The position numbers and the translations under genes were made by a program. A stretch of 64,000 nucleotides of DNA, taken from NCBI GenBank assembly GCA_958403905.1, contig CATXZD010000004.1, positions 116,600 through 180,599 on the forward strand. The letters are read 5' to 3'. Source of the stretch: an uncultured Ruminococcus sp. Lineage in GTDB: Bacteria; Bacillota; Clostridia; Oscillospirales; Acutalibacteraceae. The notes below the pieces were generated by a model. That model was given only the letters and a program-made list of their open reading frames with translations. It searched no databases and had not been told where the DNA came from. Positions 44,072 through 52,542 of this stretch are shown piece after piece; within the stretch, counting starts at the first letter, position 1; every line of letters starts with the position of its first letter.

Positions 44072-44377
44072 TCACTCCTTGTTACTATAATTACTAATTC
44101 TTTTACTTGTGTTATTTAATAATTTTCTCATACAAAAATAAGGAAAGACTTTACGAGTACAAGTAGTATCAAAACCACACCTACCGCCATTCGGATATAC
44201 CAACCATACTTGTCCATGCCAGCAAAAGAGTTTCTTTGCAATAAACAATTTCCACGATGGTCTTTCATTCACCCAAAATGGAGAACGCTGATATTCAATC
44301 TCATATATTTCGTTACCTACAGTTTTTCTAATACGTTTGTTTCTCATTAAAAATTTATATAATCTAATAAATTTCAT
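44072..44377 (-). CDS. Hypothetical phage protein (101 aa)
   Basis: A basic, aromatic-rich protein: FWVNERPSWKLFIAKKLFCWHGQVWLVYPNGGRCGFDTTCTRK. The cluster of Trp and Cys residues suggests a compact fold. No family recognised. Confidence 0.5.
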   Translation of the reverse strand: MKFIRLYKFLMRNKRIRKTVGNEIYEIEYQRSPFWVNERPSWKLFIAKKLFCWHGQVWLVYPNGGRCGFDTTCTRKVFPYFCMRKLLNNTSKRISNYSNKE

Positions 44378-44394
44378 ATTTACACCTCTCGAAT

Positions 44395-44796
44395 CTACAT
44401 AATTCCTAACTTTTCTTTTAACTGTTTTCCAGTCTTTTTAAGACAACAAATTTGCTTATTAAGTTCTTTAATTTTATTACAATTTTCAAATAACAATTTT
44501 AATTCGCTAAAAAATTGGTCAACATCAAAATTAGAATCAGAACAAATAATATCTAAACAACCGCTACCTATTAAATATTCATTTATTAGTCCATCGGTAG
44601 GTATTCTTCTACAATTAATAATCCACCACGTAACCACAGGAAATCTTGTATTCCTTAAATCACTAATACACTGCTCATATTCTTTGATTGTTGTTTGAGC
44701 ATTACGCAATTCTTCAAGTTGACTGTTTTGTATTAATTCAGTTTGCTCAGTTTTTTCTTTATTAATATTTTTATTTTTCCTAAACCACGACTTCAT
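44395..44796 (-). CDS. Hypothetical protein with N-terminal coiled coil (133 aa)
   Basis: A Lys/Glu/Gln-rich helix in the first third (about 10-45), a hydrophobic middle with VVTWWIINCRR, and a second heptad-like helix at the C-terminus (KIKELNKQICCLKKTGKQLKEKL). No family recognised. Confidence 0.5.
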   Translation of the reverse strand: MKSWFRKNKNINKEKTEQTELIQNSQLEELRNAQTTIKEYEQCISDLRNTRFPVVTWWIINCRRIPTDGLINEYLIGSGCLDIICSDSNFDVDQFFSELKLLFENCNKIKELNKQICCLKKTGKQLKEKLGIM

Positions 44797-44811
44797 ATAT
44801 ATACCTCTAAC

Positions 44812-45123
44812 TCACATATAATACTGTGCTATATTTTTAAGTTTCTTTGTTGCCGAAGCTATATGTCTTGAAACTGTTGAATTACATAAACCCAATTTTA
44901 ATGCTATATCTTTCATCTTCATACCTTCATAATAATGTAACAAAAGACACATACGCTGTTTATCAGTTAATTCGCTTTGTATAGCTTTATGTAAAATCTC
45001 TTTCATTCTATTACGCTTATCAGTATTATTCATTATTTTTATACTGGTGAAACGCTGAAACAAATCATAAGATACCTGATTAATGTTTTTATCTGTTATA
45101 TGTATTTTTTTCGTTCTCAACAA
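44812..45123 (-). CDS. Sigma-70 region 4-like transcription factor
   Basis: 103 residues. LTDKQRMCLLLHYYEGMKMKDIALKLGLCNSTVSRHIASATKKLK is the sigma region 4 helix-turn-helix (the LSxxQRxxxxLxYxExxxxxEIAxxLGxSxxTVxxxxxxAxxKL pattern). There is no region 2, so it cannot melt DNA alone; phage proteins of this type, such as ArpU-like late regulators, activate particular promoters. It could act on late genes outside the window. Confidence 0.75.
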   Translation of the reverse strand: MLRTKKIHITDKNINQVSYDLFQRFTSIKIMNNTDKRNRMKEILHKAIQSELTDKQRMCLLLHYYEGMKMKDIALKLGLCNSTVSRHIASATKKLKNIAQYYM

Positions 45124-45137
45124 TTTCAGCTCCTTTT

Positions 45138-45308
45138 TTACAACTTCAGTCCTATCTCATACTCTGCCTTATAAGGTTTAAAATGTTTTGCAGAAATCCA
45201 TTTCCACTGATTTTCGTCATAAATTAAGAAAGTTGGATAACCACTTCTATTATTTTTTATCTCATAAACTTCAAATATCTTTCCAGTCTTTTTATATACT
45301 ACAAACAT
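45138..45308 (-). CDS. Small phage protein (56 aa)
   Basis: Reads MFVVYKKTGKIFEVYEIKNN followed by GYPTFLIYDENQWKWISAKHF, a compact beta-rich protein common in Gram-positive phages as I recall. It begins at ATG 45308 and fills an otherwise empty gap between two small genes. Confidence 0.65.
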   Translation of the reverse strand: MFVVYKKTGKIFEVYEIKNNRSGYPTFLIYDENQWKWISAKHFKPYKAEYEIGLKL

Positions 45309-45337
45309 TTATACACACTCCTATAATTTATTAATAT

Positions 45338-45568
45338 TTATCTTATCGTATAGTAATTTCGTTTATCAAAATTAAATTGATATGCTGATAAATCACACTT
45401 TCTTATCGGTTTGACTTCCTGTTGTTTTGTAAGCAAATTTCTACTATAAAATTCCTTAGCAAATATCAAATCTATTGCCTCTTTTTTATTTTTAGCTTTG
45501 ACAATAAAGTGTGTTCTGTAGCTATTTAAGTTTGAGTGGATATATTTAACCACATAAAAAATTTTCAC
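45338..45568 (-). CDS. Hypothetical phage protein (76 aa)
   Basis: MKIFYVVKYIHSN start, NKKEAIDLIFAKEF helix, then a basic end. The pattern resembles small phage proteins with a beta-alpha-beta layout. Function unknown. Confidence 0.5.
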   Translation of the reverse strand: MKIFYVVKYIHSNLNSYRTHFIVKAKNKKEAIDLIFAKEFYSRNLLTKQQEVKPIRKCDLSAYQFNFDKRNYYTIR

Positions 45569-45578
45569 TCACTCTTAC

Positions 45579-45800
45579 TCATCTCAATTCTCTTATATGT
45601 GAAACTTTAAAAAGACAAGAAATAACTTTTTGTGATTGGCGTGCGGTACAAAAATATAAATTACGAGGTATATATAAATTTGCATCGTTTTTAAAGCTTT
45701 CTTCGCCTGTCTTATGTAAAAATCCCTCTATAACAGTTCCGTCAAATATGATTATTTTTACTCTGTTTCCAAGATGTTTTTCTAATTCCGTTTTTTTCAT
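45579..45800 (-). CDS. Sm/SH3-like small phage protein (73 aa)
   Basis: LEKHLGNRVKIIIFDGTVIEGFLHKTGEE resembles the Sm-like beta-barrel signature, and NLYIPRNLYFCT with SCLFKVSHIREL completes a family known from phages of Firmicutes. It might bind RNA, but this is inference from fold pattern alone. Confidence 0.6.
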   Translation of the reverse strand: MKKTELEKHLGNRVKIIIFDGTVIEGFLHKTGEESFKNDANLYIPRNLYFCTARQSQKVISCLFKVSHIRELR

Positions 45801-45806
45801 TTCTAC

Positions 45807-46100
45807 TCACTCTTTATTCATTTTTGCACCACAGTGTTTGCACCAAGTATAATTTTTCGAAATTCTTCCACCACAACAAGAACATATAGTAATAGCTCTT
45901 TCGGAAATAGCATCATTTAGCATTTTTACTGGTTGTCCATATTTAACTTTCTGCACATCAACAGCGGACGGAAAACATTTAATTCGGTTTATCTCTAAAC
46001 TTAATCTATATGCTTCTTCATATTTAAAATGTTTTTCCGCAGATTCTTTTAATTCAATAAGATATTCAATATATAAATCAGCATCAATATATCTACTCAC
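45807..46100 (-). CDS. Zinc-ribbon phage protein (97 aa)
   Basis: An N-terminal MSRYIDADLYIEYL, a middle helix, and a C-terminal ribbon ICSCCGGRISKNYTWCKHCGAKM. Family is common in Gram-positive phages; function unknown. It directly overlaps the next zinc-ribbon gene. A third, broken relative lies at 61976. Confidence 0.7.
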   Translation of the reverse strand: MSRYIDADLYIEYLIELKESAEKHFKYEEAYRLSLEINRIKCFPSAVDVQKVKYGQPVKMLNDAISERAITICSCCGGRISKNYTWCKHCGAKMNKE

Positions 46101-46462
46101 TATTGCTCACACTCCTTATCCATTTTTGCGCCGCAGTGAGGGCAATAATTTTCAAATTCCCAACGGTTATTAACTATTTGATAAACTACCTCTCTGCCGC
46201 AATTTGAGCAAACAGCCTCTGGATGTTTATTTTCCTGTAATGCCCACTCTGCGTGTCTAACCTCTTGCACATCAGCGGTGAGGGGCGCTTCTCTGTTCTC
46301 CTCTTTGTCTTCGTAATCGGCTAATTTATTTAGTGCATCCGTCAATGCGTCTCTTTCTTTATATGTCAGTAGTGCTCCATATAAATCAGACATACTGTTA
46401 TTCAATAAAATAATTTCAGCATTTCCAAATTCATTTCTTTGCGTTAATCTTTCTTTAACCAT
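46100..46462 (-). CDS. Zinc-ribbon phage protein (about 120 aa)
   Basis: MVKERLTQRNEFGNAEIIL, LNKLADYEDKEE and then AVCSNCGREVVYQI with YCPHCGAKM. Same group as its neighbour, with an N-terminal segment of the ERLTxRD-type typical for this family. ATG 46462 is placed by spacing to AAGGAG. Function unknown. Confidence 0.7.
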   Translation of the reverse strand: MVKERLTQRNEFGNAEIILLNNSMSDLYGALLTYKERDALTDALNKLADYEDKEENREAPLTADVQEVRHAEWALQENKHPEAVCSNCGREVVYQIVNNRWEFENYCPHCGAKMDKECEQ

Positions 46463-46709
46463 TGTTTTCACGCTCCTTAAAACAATAATCTATTGGTAAT
46501 TTCCCAATAATATAGTCAACAGGGACATCAAAAGCGTTTGCAATTTTTATAGTCGTTACCAGTGATGGCAATATATTGCATTTTATAATTCGGTTTGAAT
46601 CTGTGCCTATCTGTTTACTAAGCCAAACCTGTTTTTTATTTTCTTTAGCTAACAAAATTCTTATTCTTTGCGACATTATTTCTTTCAAATTTTCATCTGT
46701 TACTCTCAT
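46455..46709 (-). CDS. XRE/Cro-like helix-turn-helix repressor
   Basis: 84 residues from ATG 46709. MSQRIRILLAKENKKQVWLSKQIGTDSNRIIKCN is a helix-turn-helix, and ATTIKIANAFDV-like LVTTIKIANAFDVPVDYIIG the end of the XRE fold. It overlaps neighbours at both ends. A candidate for a Cro-like regulator of the accessory operon; its operator is unknown. Confidence 0.75.
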   Translation of the reverse strand: MRVTDENLKEIMSQRIRILLAKENKKQVWLSKQIGTDSNRIIKCNILPSLVTTIKIANAFDVPVDYIIGKLPIDYCFKERENNG

Positions 46710-47070
46710 TAGATTCTTGCTCCTCCAACGCTTTTTCGGCTTCTTCTCTTGTAAGATAAAATACGTCAAAAGAATTTTCAAAATTTACCGTATCATTTGA
46801 TACAAATAATTCACTTATTCCTTTGCTGTTAATAACAATCTCATTTACTATTGCTGATTTAACGTATTTACGAGAGAGGCCTGTTATATAATAAACCGTA
46901 TCACCAACCTTGCACGGCAGATGAATAAGTTTGCCTTCGCTTTCTTCCTGTTCATATTCAAATAGTTTTTCTCGTACAATTTTCTCACCAACAAATTTGC
47001 CGTTAATTTTTTCATCGGTTGTATGGGTTTCACCAAATTCATCTTTATAAATTAATCTTTTGCTTTCCAC
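46693..47070 (-). CDS. Conserved phage protein (about 125 aa)
   Basis: LIHLPCKVGDTVYYIT with a later ENSFDVFYLTREEAEKALEE helix follows a common phage family in which KVGDxVYxI is the signature. GTG 47070 is chosen for its spacing to AGGTGG. The function of the family is unknown. Confidence 0.65.
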   Translation of the reverse strand: MESKRLIYKDEFGETHTTDEKINGKFVGEKIVREKLFEYEQEESEGKLIHLPCKVGDTVYYITGLSRKYVKSAIVNEIVINSKGISELFVSNDTVNFENSFDVFYLTREEAEKALEEQESNESNR

Positions 47071-47082
47071 TACTAAATCCAC

Positions 47083-48224
47083 CTACTTATACCTAATAAA
47101 ATTCTCACCATATTCAGCATTTAACATATCAAACACAGTTCCCATACCAAGACCTTCTCTACTTGGAGTCCAAATCTTTTTAGGATTCCAGTTTACCCAA
47201 CCCATTTTGTCAGGTTCGGTACTTGCTTTAGAGTCGTAGTAAGGATTATCAGACCATTGACCGCCATAAATACAATAATTATACTGTTTAGGGTGAGTTT
47301 CTTTTAACATAAGAAAACGCTCTTCACCTTGTCTGTCTAAATGAGCTGAGAATCCACAAAATATACAGCCTGTCCTTTGACATCCTGTACAATGCAATTT
47401 ACCGTTACTAAGAGTTTCAATTTCTCCATAAACAGAGCACATGTCTAAATTAAATCTCTTTATGTATTCAAGAATATCTTGATTAGTCCAAAACGATAAT
47501 GGCTGAGAAGTAATCTTTTTACTATCAAACGCATTACAGCCATGTCGCAACCACGCTTGTTTTCGTACTCTGCTTTCTTCTGTAAGAGTTCCTATATATG
47601 AATAACTTTGAATTGACTTTCCATATTTAGAAAGTGGTTCTTTTTTCATTCGATTACAACAATAATGTGATACTAAAAACGGCATATCTCTTGCGATAGG
47701 CAACCACTTTTTCTTATTAAAAATAGAAGATTTACTACCCATATTCTCCTTTGTCTTGTCTAATCCCAATGAGTTCTTTACGCTTTCTGAAGGTAGTTTT
47801 CCCAGCAACATTAAGCGGCGAATAGGATAACTCTCTCTCGGAACTATCCTTCGTGCATAATAAATAGCTTCAGATACTTCTTTGCTTATAATAGGATAAC
47901 CATATTTTAATATCACTTCATTAAACATCATTTTAGGTCTTACAAATTCTGCTCCTTGTGTTCTTGAAAATTTTGTATCTCAGGATATTCGAGTCCTGTA
48001 TTGCTAAACACTACAGGTACATCAGGAATAATCTTACGAACTAAATCTAAAAGTACAGTGCTATCTTTACCGCCAGAAAAAGAAACGTAAACTTGATTAT
48101 CAAAATGTTTTGCAAACTCTATAATACGTGTAAGAGATGTTGCAATTTTACGATCCAAATCCCAACTTTGCATTTCTTTAAGAGTTTCATTTGTAAATTT
48201 TTTCTCTTTATTTTGCGTTGTCAT
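47083..48224 (-). pseudogene. PP-loop/PAPS-reductase-like ATPase, frameshifted
   Basis: The first part (47940-48224) has VYVSFSGGKDSTVLLDLV, the PP-loop, and SNTGLEYPEIQNF. The second (47083-47931) has KYGYPIISKEVSEAIYY, the cluster-like CTGCQRTGCIFCGF and the C-terminal GWVNWNPKKIW. Adding one T to the run at 47967-47970 joins them into a single protein of about 380 residues. Relatives activate a substrate with ATP for sulfur transfer (PAPS reductase, DndC, tRNA thiolases). It shares a region with a cysteine desulfurase gene 1.6 kb upstream. In this copy the enzyme is not whole unless frameshifting occurs. Confidence 0.8.
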
Positions 48225-48264
48225 TTAATCACTCTTTGTCCGTTAAAAATAAAATATAATCTAT

Positions 48265-48441
48265 TTACGATGAGAATATATACTCTGCTACATTCTCAAT
48301 CTCTCTATTTTTATATTCGTCATATTCAAACTGTTCAGATTCTTTAACTGCCTTTTTAATAGAACTTTTAAGCATAGCAACTCTCTGCAATTCTTTCTTA
48401 CATTCTGCTCTTTCTCGTTCTATGTTTTGCAGTTTAACCAT
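48265..48441 (-). CDS. Small coiled-coil protein (58 aa)
   Basis: Reads MVKLQNIERERAECKKELQR, then a KSSIKKAVKESEQFEYDEY helix. Nearly all helical and charged. The stop TAA 48265 is 41 bp before the PP-loop gene. Function unknown. Confidence 0.55.
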   Translation of the reverse strand: MVKLQNIERERAECKKELQRVAMLKSSIKKAVKESEQFEYDEYKNREIENVAEYIFSS

Positions 48442-48447
48442 TACTTT

Positions 48448-48870
48448 TCAACCTTGACAAGCATTTAATTTAGTGTCTTTGTTACGAAGATAATGACGAA
48501 TATCAAGTATCATACCGTCATACTTTTTAAGTTGAGCAGTATATTTTAAAATTTGAGGGGTTAAATATGTATCTATTGTTTCTTTAAAGGCGGTAATACA
48601 ACTATCAAAATCAATTAACTCATTATCACTATCAATATCATCTGTTGAATTTAGTTTATCGTTTTGATTAGATTGAGATAAAAGAATATTATTACAATTC
48701 ATAGGCTTGTATAATCTTCTTTTCTTTTTTGGAAAAGCCTTACGAATAAAATCAGTTACTTCTCTTTCACTATTAAAAGTGTCAGCAAGTGTTGCATTTG
48801 TTGTAAAAACAATTTTATTATCTGTTGTAATTTTTAAATACCTTCCATTTTTATCTACAATCAGATACAT
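48448..48870 (-). CDS. Hypothetical phage protein (140 aa)
   Basis: MYLIVDKNGRYLKITTDNKIVFT start, a basic KKKRRLYKP stretch in the middle and a helical acidic C-terminus. No family recognised. It shares the operon of the HD hydrolase. Confidence 0.5.
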   Translation of the reverse strand: MYLIVDKNGRYLKITTDNKIVFTTNATLADTFNSEREVTDFIRKAFPKKKRRLYKPMNCNNILLSQSNQNDKLNSTDDIDSDNELIDFDSCITAFKETIDTYLTPQILKYTAQLKKYDGMILDIRHYLRNKDTKLNACQG

Positions 48871-48900
48871 ATATTAAACTCCCTTCTTTAATTTTATCTA

Positions 48901-49551
48901 TCAACTTCTTCGTACACATCCAAAATCAAAAATAAGAAACTTACGAGAAGCCAAGAAATCAAGCAAATGAACAAACCTCTCAATTGGTGTTCTTGGTGTA
49001 GGCAATACAATTCCTTTTGCATACGGAGCTGTATTAAACTGTCCCATATGAGAAGCAATAGCTGATTTAATTGTAGGAATTACTATTTTAAAATACTGCA
49101 TATCTTTTGATGATACATTATTATTTTTTAAATACTCTTTTGCGGTTTTTACAAACAATTCAGATGCTTTAAGCGGATGATCAAATTGAGTTCTATGTTT
49201 AGAAGTATTATCTGGTTTACAACAATCGTGAAGAATTAATGCAGCATAAGCAACATCAGCATAAGCCATAATATCCTGTAGCGAATGTTCTGAATCAACA
49301 TCAAAATCAAAAATAAAGTTTTTGAAAATATCTGTTGAAATCAGTGAATGAGCCATACCAACCGCAGCTTTTATATGTCGCATAAGACCGCCTTCACCAA
49401 GCGAATATACTGAATGGTATCGTCCCGATGAGGAAGCTGGTATATGTACAATACATTCAGGAGCACTGTCAAGTGTCTTAACAACAATATTCTTTAAATG
49501 TTCGTTGTCAATGTAATTAATTTCTTTTTTAAACAATTCTGATGTTCTCAT
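48901..49551 (-). CDS. HD-domain phosphohydrolase
   Basis: 216 residues. GGLMRHIKAAVGMA gives the first His, ALILHDCCKPD the HD pair, FDHPLKASEL a further His, and AIASHMGQFNTAP the last metal ligand. HD enzymes hydrolyse nucleotides or cyclic nucleotides. Substrate is not readable; nucleotide pool clean-up or second-messenger degradation would fit. Lies between the cysteine desulfurase and PP-loop genes. Confidence 0.8.
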   Translation of the reverse strand: MRTSELFKKEINYIDNEHLKNIVVKTLDSAPECIVHIPASSSGRYHSVYSLGEGGLMRHIKAAVGMAHSLISTDIFKNFIFDFDVDSEHSLQDIMAYADVAYAALILHDCCKPDNTSKHRTQFDHPLKASELFVKTAKEYLKNNNVSSKDMQYFKIVIPTIKSAIASHMGQFNTAPYAKGIVLPTPRTPIERFVHLLDFLASRKFLIFDFGCVRRS

Positions 49552-49812
49552 TTAATCACCTTTCTTTTCATCATCTGTCATTACCTGTTTAGCAAGTATT
49601 AATCCTCGTCTAACCGCTAAATGAAAATCCATATTCTTAGGTATCTGTTCAATAGATTGACTCTCTTTTTTAATCAAGTCATCTATTTTAGCAAGCGTTT
49701 GTTCCTTAAATTTAATAGCCTCAATAGCAGTATCAGCAATTTCTTTAATCTTATCGTCAGGACAATTTTCTTTAAAAGCGTATAATAAAGTAATCATTCT
49801 TTCTTCTGTCAT
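49552..49812 (-). CDS. Small helical phage protein (86 aa)
   Basis: MTEERMITLLYAFKENCPDDKIKEIADTAIEAIKFKE and a second helix. No family recognised. It is packed between the desulfurase and HD genes, nearly without gaps. Confidence 0.5.
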   Translation of the reverse strand: MTEERMITLLYAFKENCPDDKIKEIADTAIEAIKFKEQTLAKIDDLIKKESQSIEQIPKNMDFHLAVRRGLILAKQVMTDDEKKGD

Positions 49813-49821
49813 AGTATCACC

Positions 49822-51021
49822 TCACGAAAGCAGTAATCTAATTGCTTTGTTAAGTTCGTCAATAAATCTATCCATATCTTCAGAGGTTAAGTCATCACTG
49901 AAAGAAATTCTAATTGTTCTTACGGCATCTTCATCAGATAAACCTATAGCTTTTAACACATAAGAAGGTTCTTCACTATGAGAATTACACGCACTACCAG
50001 ATGAAATACAAATACCTGATGAATTTAAAATATAAACGAGTGCTTCAGCAGTTACATTTTCTTTAATTGTCAAACTAATAATGGTGGGTAAACTATTACC
50101 ATAATCGCTCGAACTGTTTAACTGCAAATTATAGTTTAATTTAAGAATTTTGTTAATAAATTTTTCTCTTATGGCATATTTGTCTTTTATGTAACTATAA
50201 GATACATCGCATAAGTCTAACGCTTTACTCATACTAATTATTCCTGCAACATTTTCAGTTCCACCACGCATACTGTTATTTTGACTACCATAGATAAGTG
50301 GAGCAATTTTTACACCAGATTTTATGTAGAGAAAGCCAATACCTTTTAAAGCATTAAACTTATGACCGCTTGCAGAAAGCATATCAATATCAAGTTCCTT
50401 AACATCAATAGGCAAATGACCTATTATTTGAACGGTATCTGTATGTACAAATGCTGAATATTTGTGAGCAATTTTTGTAATTGCCTTTATATTTTGAACA
50501 ATACCAATTTCGTTGTTAGCAAACTGAACAGAAACTAATATCTTGCTTTTAGGATTATTTTTTGTAATATACTTCAATAATTCTTCAAGTTGAGTCATTT
50601 TAACGCAACCGTCTTTATAAACGCCAACAAAGTGTGTGTCTACACATAAACCCTCAACACAAGAAATAATTGACTTATGTTCAATAGTAGAAGTAATAAT
50701 AACAGGCTCATACCCTTTCAATTTCCAGTAATTAACAAATCCTTGAATAGCCCAACAATTACTCTCGCTACCGCCCGAAGTAAAGTAGATTTCGTCACCC
50801 TTTGCACCTATGTAATTTCCTATATTTTCTCTTGCTGATTTAATATCATCTGACACATTACGAGATTCAGAATAAAGAGAAGAAGGGTTATACCATTTAT
50901 CAGTCAAGTATGGCATTATAGAATCAACAGTATATTTATTGGGTTTAGTGGTAGCTGCCGTATCTAAATAAATATCTTTTCTTTTTAAAATATCATTACC
51001 AATAGCAATTGATAGGCTCAT
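49822..51021 (-). CDS. Cysteine desulfurase (NifS/IscS family)
   Basis: Takes sulfur from cysteine as a persulfide for iron-sulfur clusters, thiolated nucleosides or DNA phosphorothioation. The 399 residues show DTAATTKPN at the start, SGGSESNCWAIQG, EHKSI (PLP-ring stacking His), VQFANNEIG, and the PLP lysine in SASGHKFNALKGIG. The catalytic loop is SSGSACNSHSEEPSYVL with its Cys. Full length and intact. Phage copies are unusual; the nearby PP-loop protein and Fe-S dependent NrdG and FTR-like proteins are possible recipients of the sulfur. Confidence 0.92.
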   Translation of the reverse strand: MSLSIAIGNDILKRKDIYLDTAATTKPNKYTVDSIMPYLTDKWYNPSSLYSESRNVSDDIKSARENIGNYIGAKGDEIYFTSGGSESNCWAIQGFVNYWKLKGYEPVIITSTIEHKSIISCVEGLCVDTHFVGVYKDGCVKMTQLEELLKYITKNNPKSKILVSVQFANNEIGIVQNIKAITKIAHKYSAFVHTDTVQIIGHLPIDVKELDIDMLSASGHKFNALKGIGFLYIKSGVKIAPLIYGSQNNSMRGGTENVAGIISMSKALDLCDVSYSYIKDKYAIREKFINKILKLNYNLQLNSSSDYGNSLPTIISLTIKENVTAEALVYILNSSGICISSGSACNSHSEEPSYVLKAIGLSDEDAVRTIRISFSDDLTSEDMDRFIDELNKAIRLLLS

Positions 51022-51226
51022 TCTCCTGCCTCCTTAATCTTTCTTTTCCTCTCTCTTTAAATTCTTCAGAAATTTCTTTAAAACTATTACAATAATCATC
51101 ATTACCATCTCTGTGTTTGCCTGTTTCGCAATAAAACAAACACATTGGAACACCTAAAAATTTTCTCACACTTTTAGGGAAATAGCCATATTCACATTTT
51201 AAACAGCGTTTTTTATCTTTGTACAT
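50996..51226 (-). CDS. Cys-rich small phage protein (76 aa)
   Basis: CLKCEYGYFPKSVRKFLGVPMCLFYCETGKHRDGNDDYC presents five cysteines plus a His in a zinc-like pattern. It overlaps the desulfurase start by 26 bp. Function unknown; it could be a partner of the desulfurase but nothing shows that. Confidence 0.55.
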   Translation of the reverse strand: MYKDKKRCLKCEYGYFPKSVRKFLGVPMCLFYCETGKHRDGNDDYCNSFKEISEEFKERGKERLRRQENEPINCYW

Positions 51227-51273
51227 ATTAATCTCCTAACTTATCTTTTTGAGAAAAAGTTATATTTTAAACT

Positions 51274-51719
51274 CTAATTCTCAACCTTTTCAAAATACTT
51301 ATCAAAATCTTCTATCTTAATTGCACCAACGGCAATCTTTGTAATTCTGTCTCTCAACACAACCATATCAGTAGTTATGTTAGCAACCTCATATATTTCA
51401 CCAACTTGTTTTAATACTTCGTACTCTTTCAAAAGTGCAACCTTATCGTTTCTAAAAATACTTTTCTTCATATTTTTACTCCTTGCTTTTAGTTTTTTAC
51501 TTTTATTGTCTTTTACGACAATTTTATTCTTGCTGTGTTCTTCAAGTCCGACACACACAACCGCAATCAAGATGATTAAAATAAAGTAAATCCATACAGG
51601 TGACAACACCCACCACCAAGACCAATTAATAGCTTTTGTCAGCTTTAAAACGATAAATACTATAGTCAGCAGACTGCAAAACCAATACTACCACTTGATA
51701 CCTTATTGTTGTTACTCAT
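51274..51719 (-). pseudogene. Small membrane protein gene, frameshifted near its 5' end
   Basis: ATG 51719 opens MSNNNKVSSGSIGFA, then a shift near 51674 moves to the frame LLTIVFIVLKLTKAINWSWWW followed by LSPVWIYFILIILIAVV, a two-segment membrane region, and a soluble C-terminus with a Lys-rich linker and VALLKEYEVLKQVGEIYEV. The family (MSNNNKVSSG-type opening, then two membrane helices around SWWW) is common in Firmicutes phages. A missing G in GCAGTCTG accounts for the shift. The ATG of the C-terminal reading at 51609 might rescue a shortened protein. Confidence 0.7.
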
Positions 51720-52359
51720 CTTCGTCCTCCATTTTCATTAACTCATTACATTCAGCACATTTAACATTAATATCTCGTTTGCCCTTAACTACTAAACCGC
51801 AAATAGGACAAGTATATTTAAAGATTTTCTTTTCTCTTGTAGTAGTAAAAAGTTTCGTTTTATTAGCAGAATAATATTTAAAGCACTCTTCATCAGGCTT
51901 ACAAATATTTACAACCCAATCTTTTAACTCAGGAGAAAGCGAAGTATAACCATAACCGACATTTTGTCCACGCTCACATATAAGACCAACCTGTTCTGCA
52001 ATAGTCTTAAATTTCTTGTTATGATTACCATCATCAATACCTTTGACCTTATTCCAATAATGACACATTTCATGAATTAAGGTTTCTACGATTTCAACAG
52101 CTTCTCGTTTAAAGAAGTGTGCAGGATTGATGTTAATCTCATACTGTGCTGTAATATCATTATCATCAACTTCTACATTATCGTCTATTATATTATTCTT
52201 GTTTCTCCAAATTCGATTAATCGTAAAGTGTCCTAAATTTTTACCTTTTGTCTTCTGAATGGTGATAACAGGGGTAGGAAGTACACCATCAAACTTCTCT
52301 TTATTTACGATTTCAAAAATACGATACAATTCATCTAACATCTTACCAATAATATTCAT
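51712..52359 (-). CDS. SprT-like zinc metallopeptidase
   Basis: 215 residues. ETLIHEMCHYWN carries the HExxH zinc site near residue 93, and a C-terminal zinc ribbon CPICGLVVKGKRDINVKCAEC follows, the usual SprT/Spartan layout. Eukaryotic relatives degrade DNA-protein crosslinks; in phages the role is unknown. The gene is intact and overlaps the membrane-protein gene downstream by eight bases. Confidence 0.8.
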   Translation of the reverse strand: MNIIGKMLDELYRIFEIVNKEKFDGVLPTPVITIQKTKGKNLGHFTINRIWRNKNNIIDDNVEVDDNDITAQYEININPAHFFKREAVEIVETLIHEMCHYWNKVKGIDDGNHNKKFKTIAEQVGLICERGQNVGYGYTSLSPELKDWVVNICKPDEECFKYYSANKTKLFTTTREKKIFKYTCPICGLVVKGKRDINVKCAECNELMKMEDEDE

Positions 52360-52376
52360 TATGTACCACCTTTCTT

Positions 52377-52400
52377 CTCTTTTAAAAGTCTGATTTTAAG
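52377..52400 (-). repeat. TTTTAAGAG leader element, copy 4
   Basis: CTTAAAATCAGACTTTTAAAAGAG on the coding strand, 21 nt upstream of the SprT-like gene and overlapping the stop of the small gene before it. Confidence 0.4.
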
Positions 52401-52530
52401 TTACATTGTTATTTACTTCTGAATAAAGTATGTCATTATCTGCTTTGACAATCTTGCGATACAATAATAATTCTTTTATTTCTTTTTCATTACATTCTGT
52501 ATAAATACAATCAGCGTTATAAATTGACAT
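52396..52530 (-). CDS. Small phage protein (44 aa)
   Basis: MSIYNADCIYTECNEKEIKE is followed by a helix with LLLYRKIVKADND. A GAGGTGG site precedes ATG 52530. It fills a gap of 180 bp. Function unknown. Confidence 0.55.
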   Translation of the reverse strand: MSIYNADCIYTECNEKEIKELLLYRKIVKADNDILYSEVNNNVT

Positions 52531-52542
52531 TAATTCCACCTC

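Noticed and set aside
49822..51021. Complete Dnd or Ssp phosphorothioation system
   Set aside because: Only desulfurase and a broken PP-loop protein are present; no DndB, DndD, DndE, SspB or SspC relatives were recognised, so a full system cannot be claimed.
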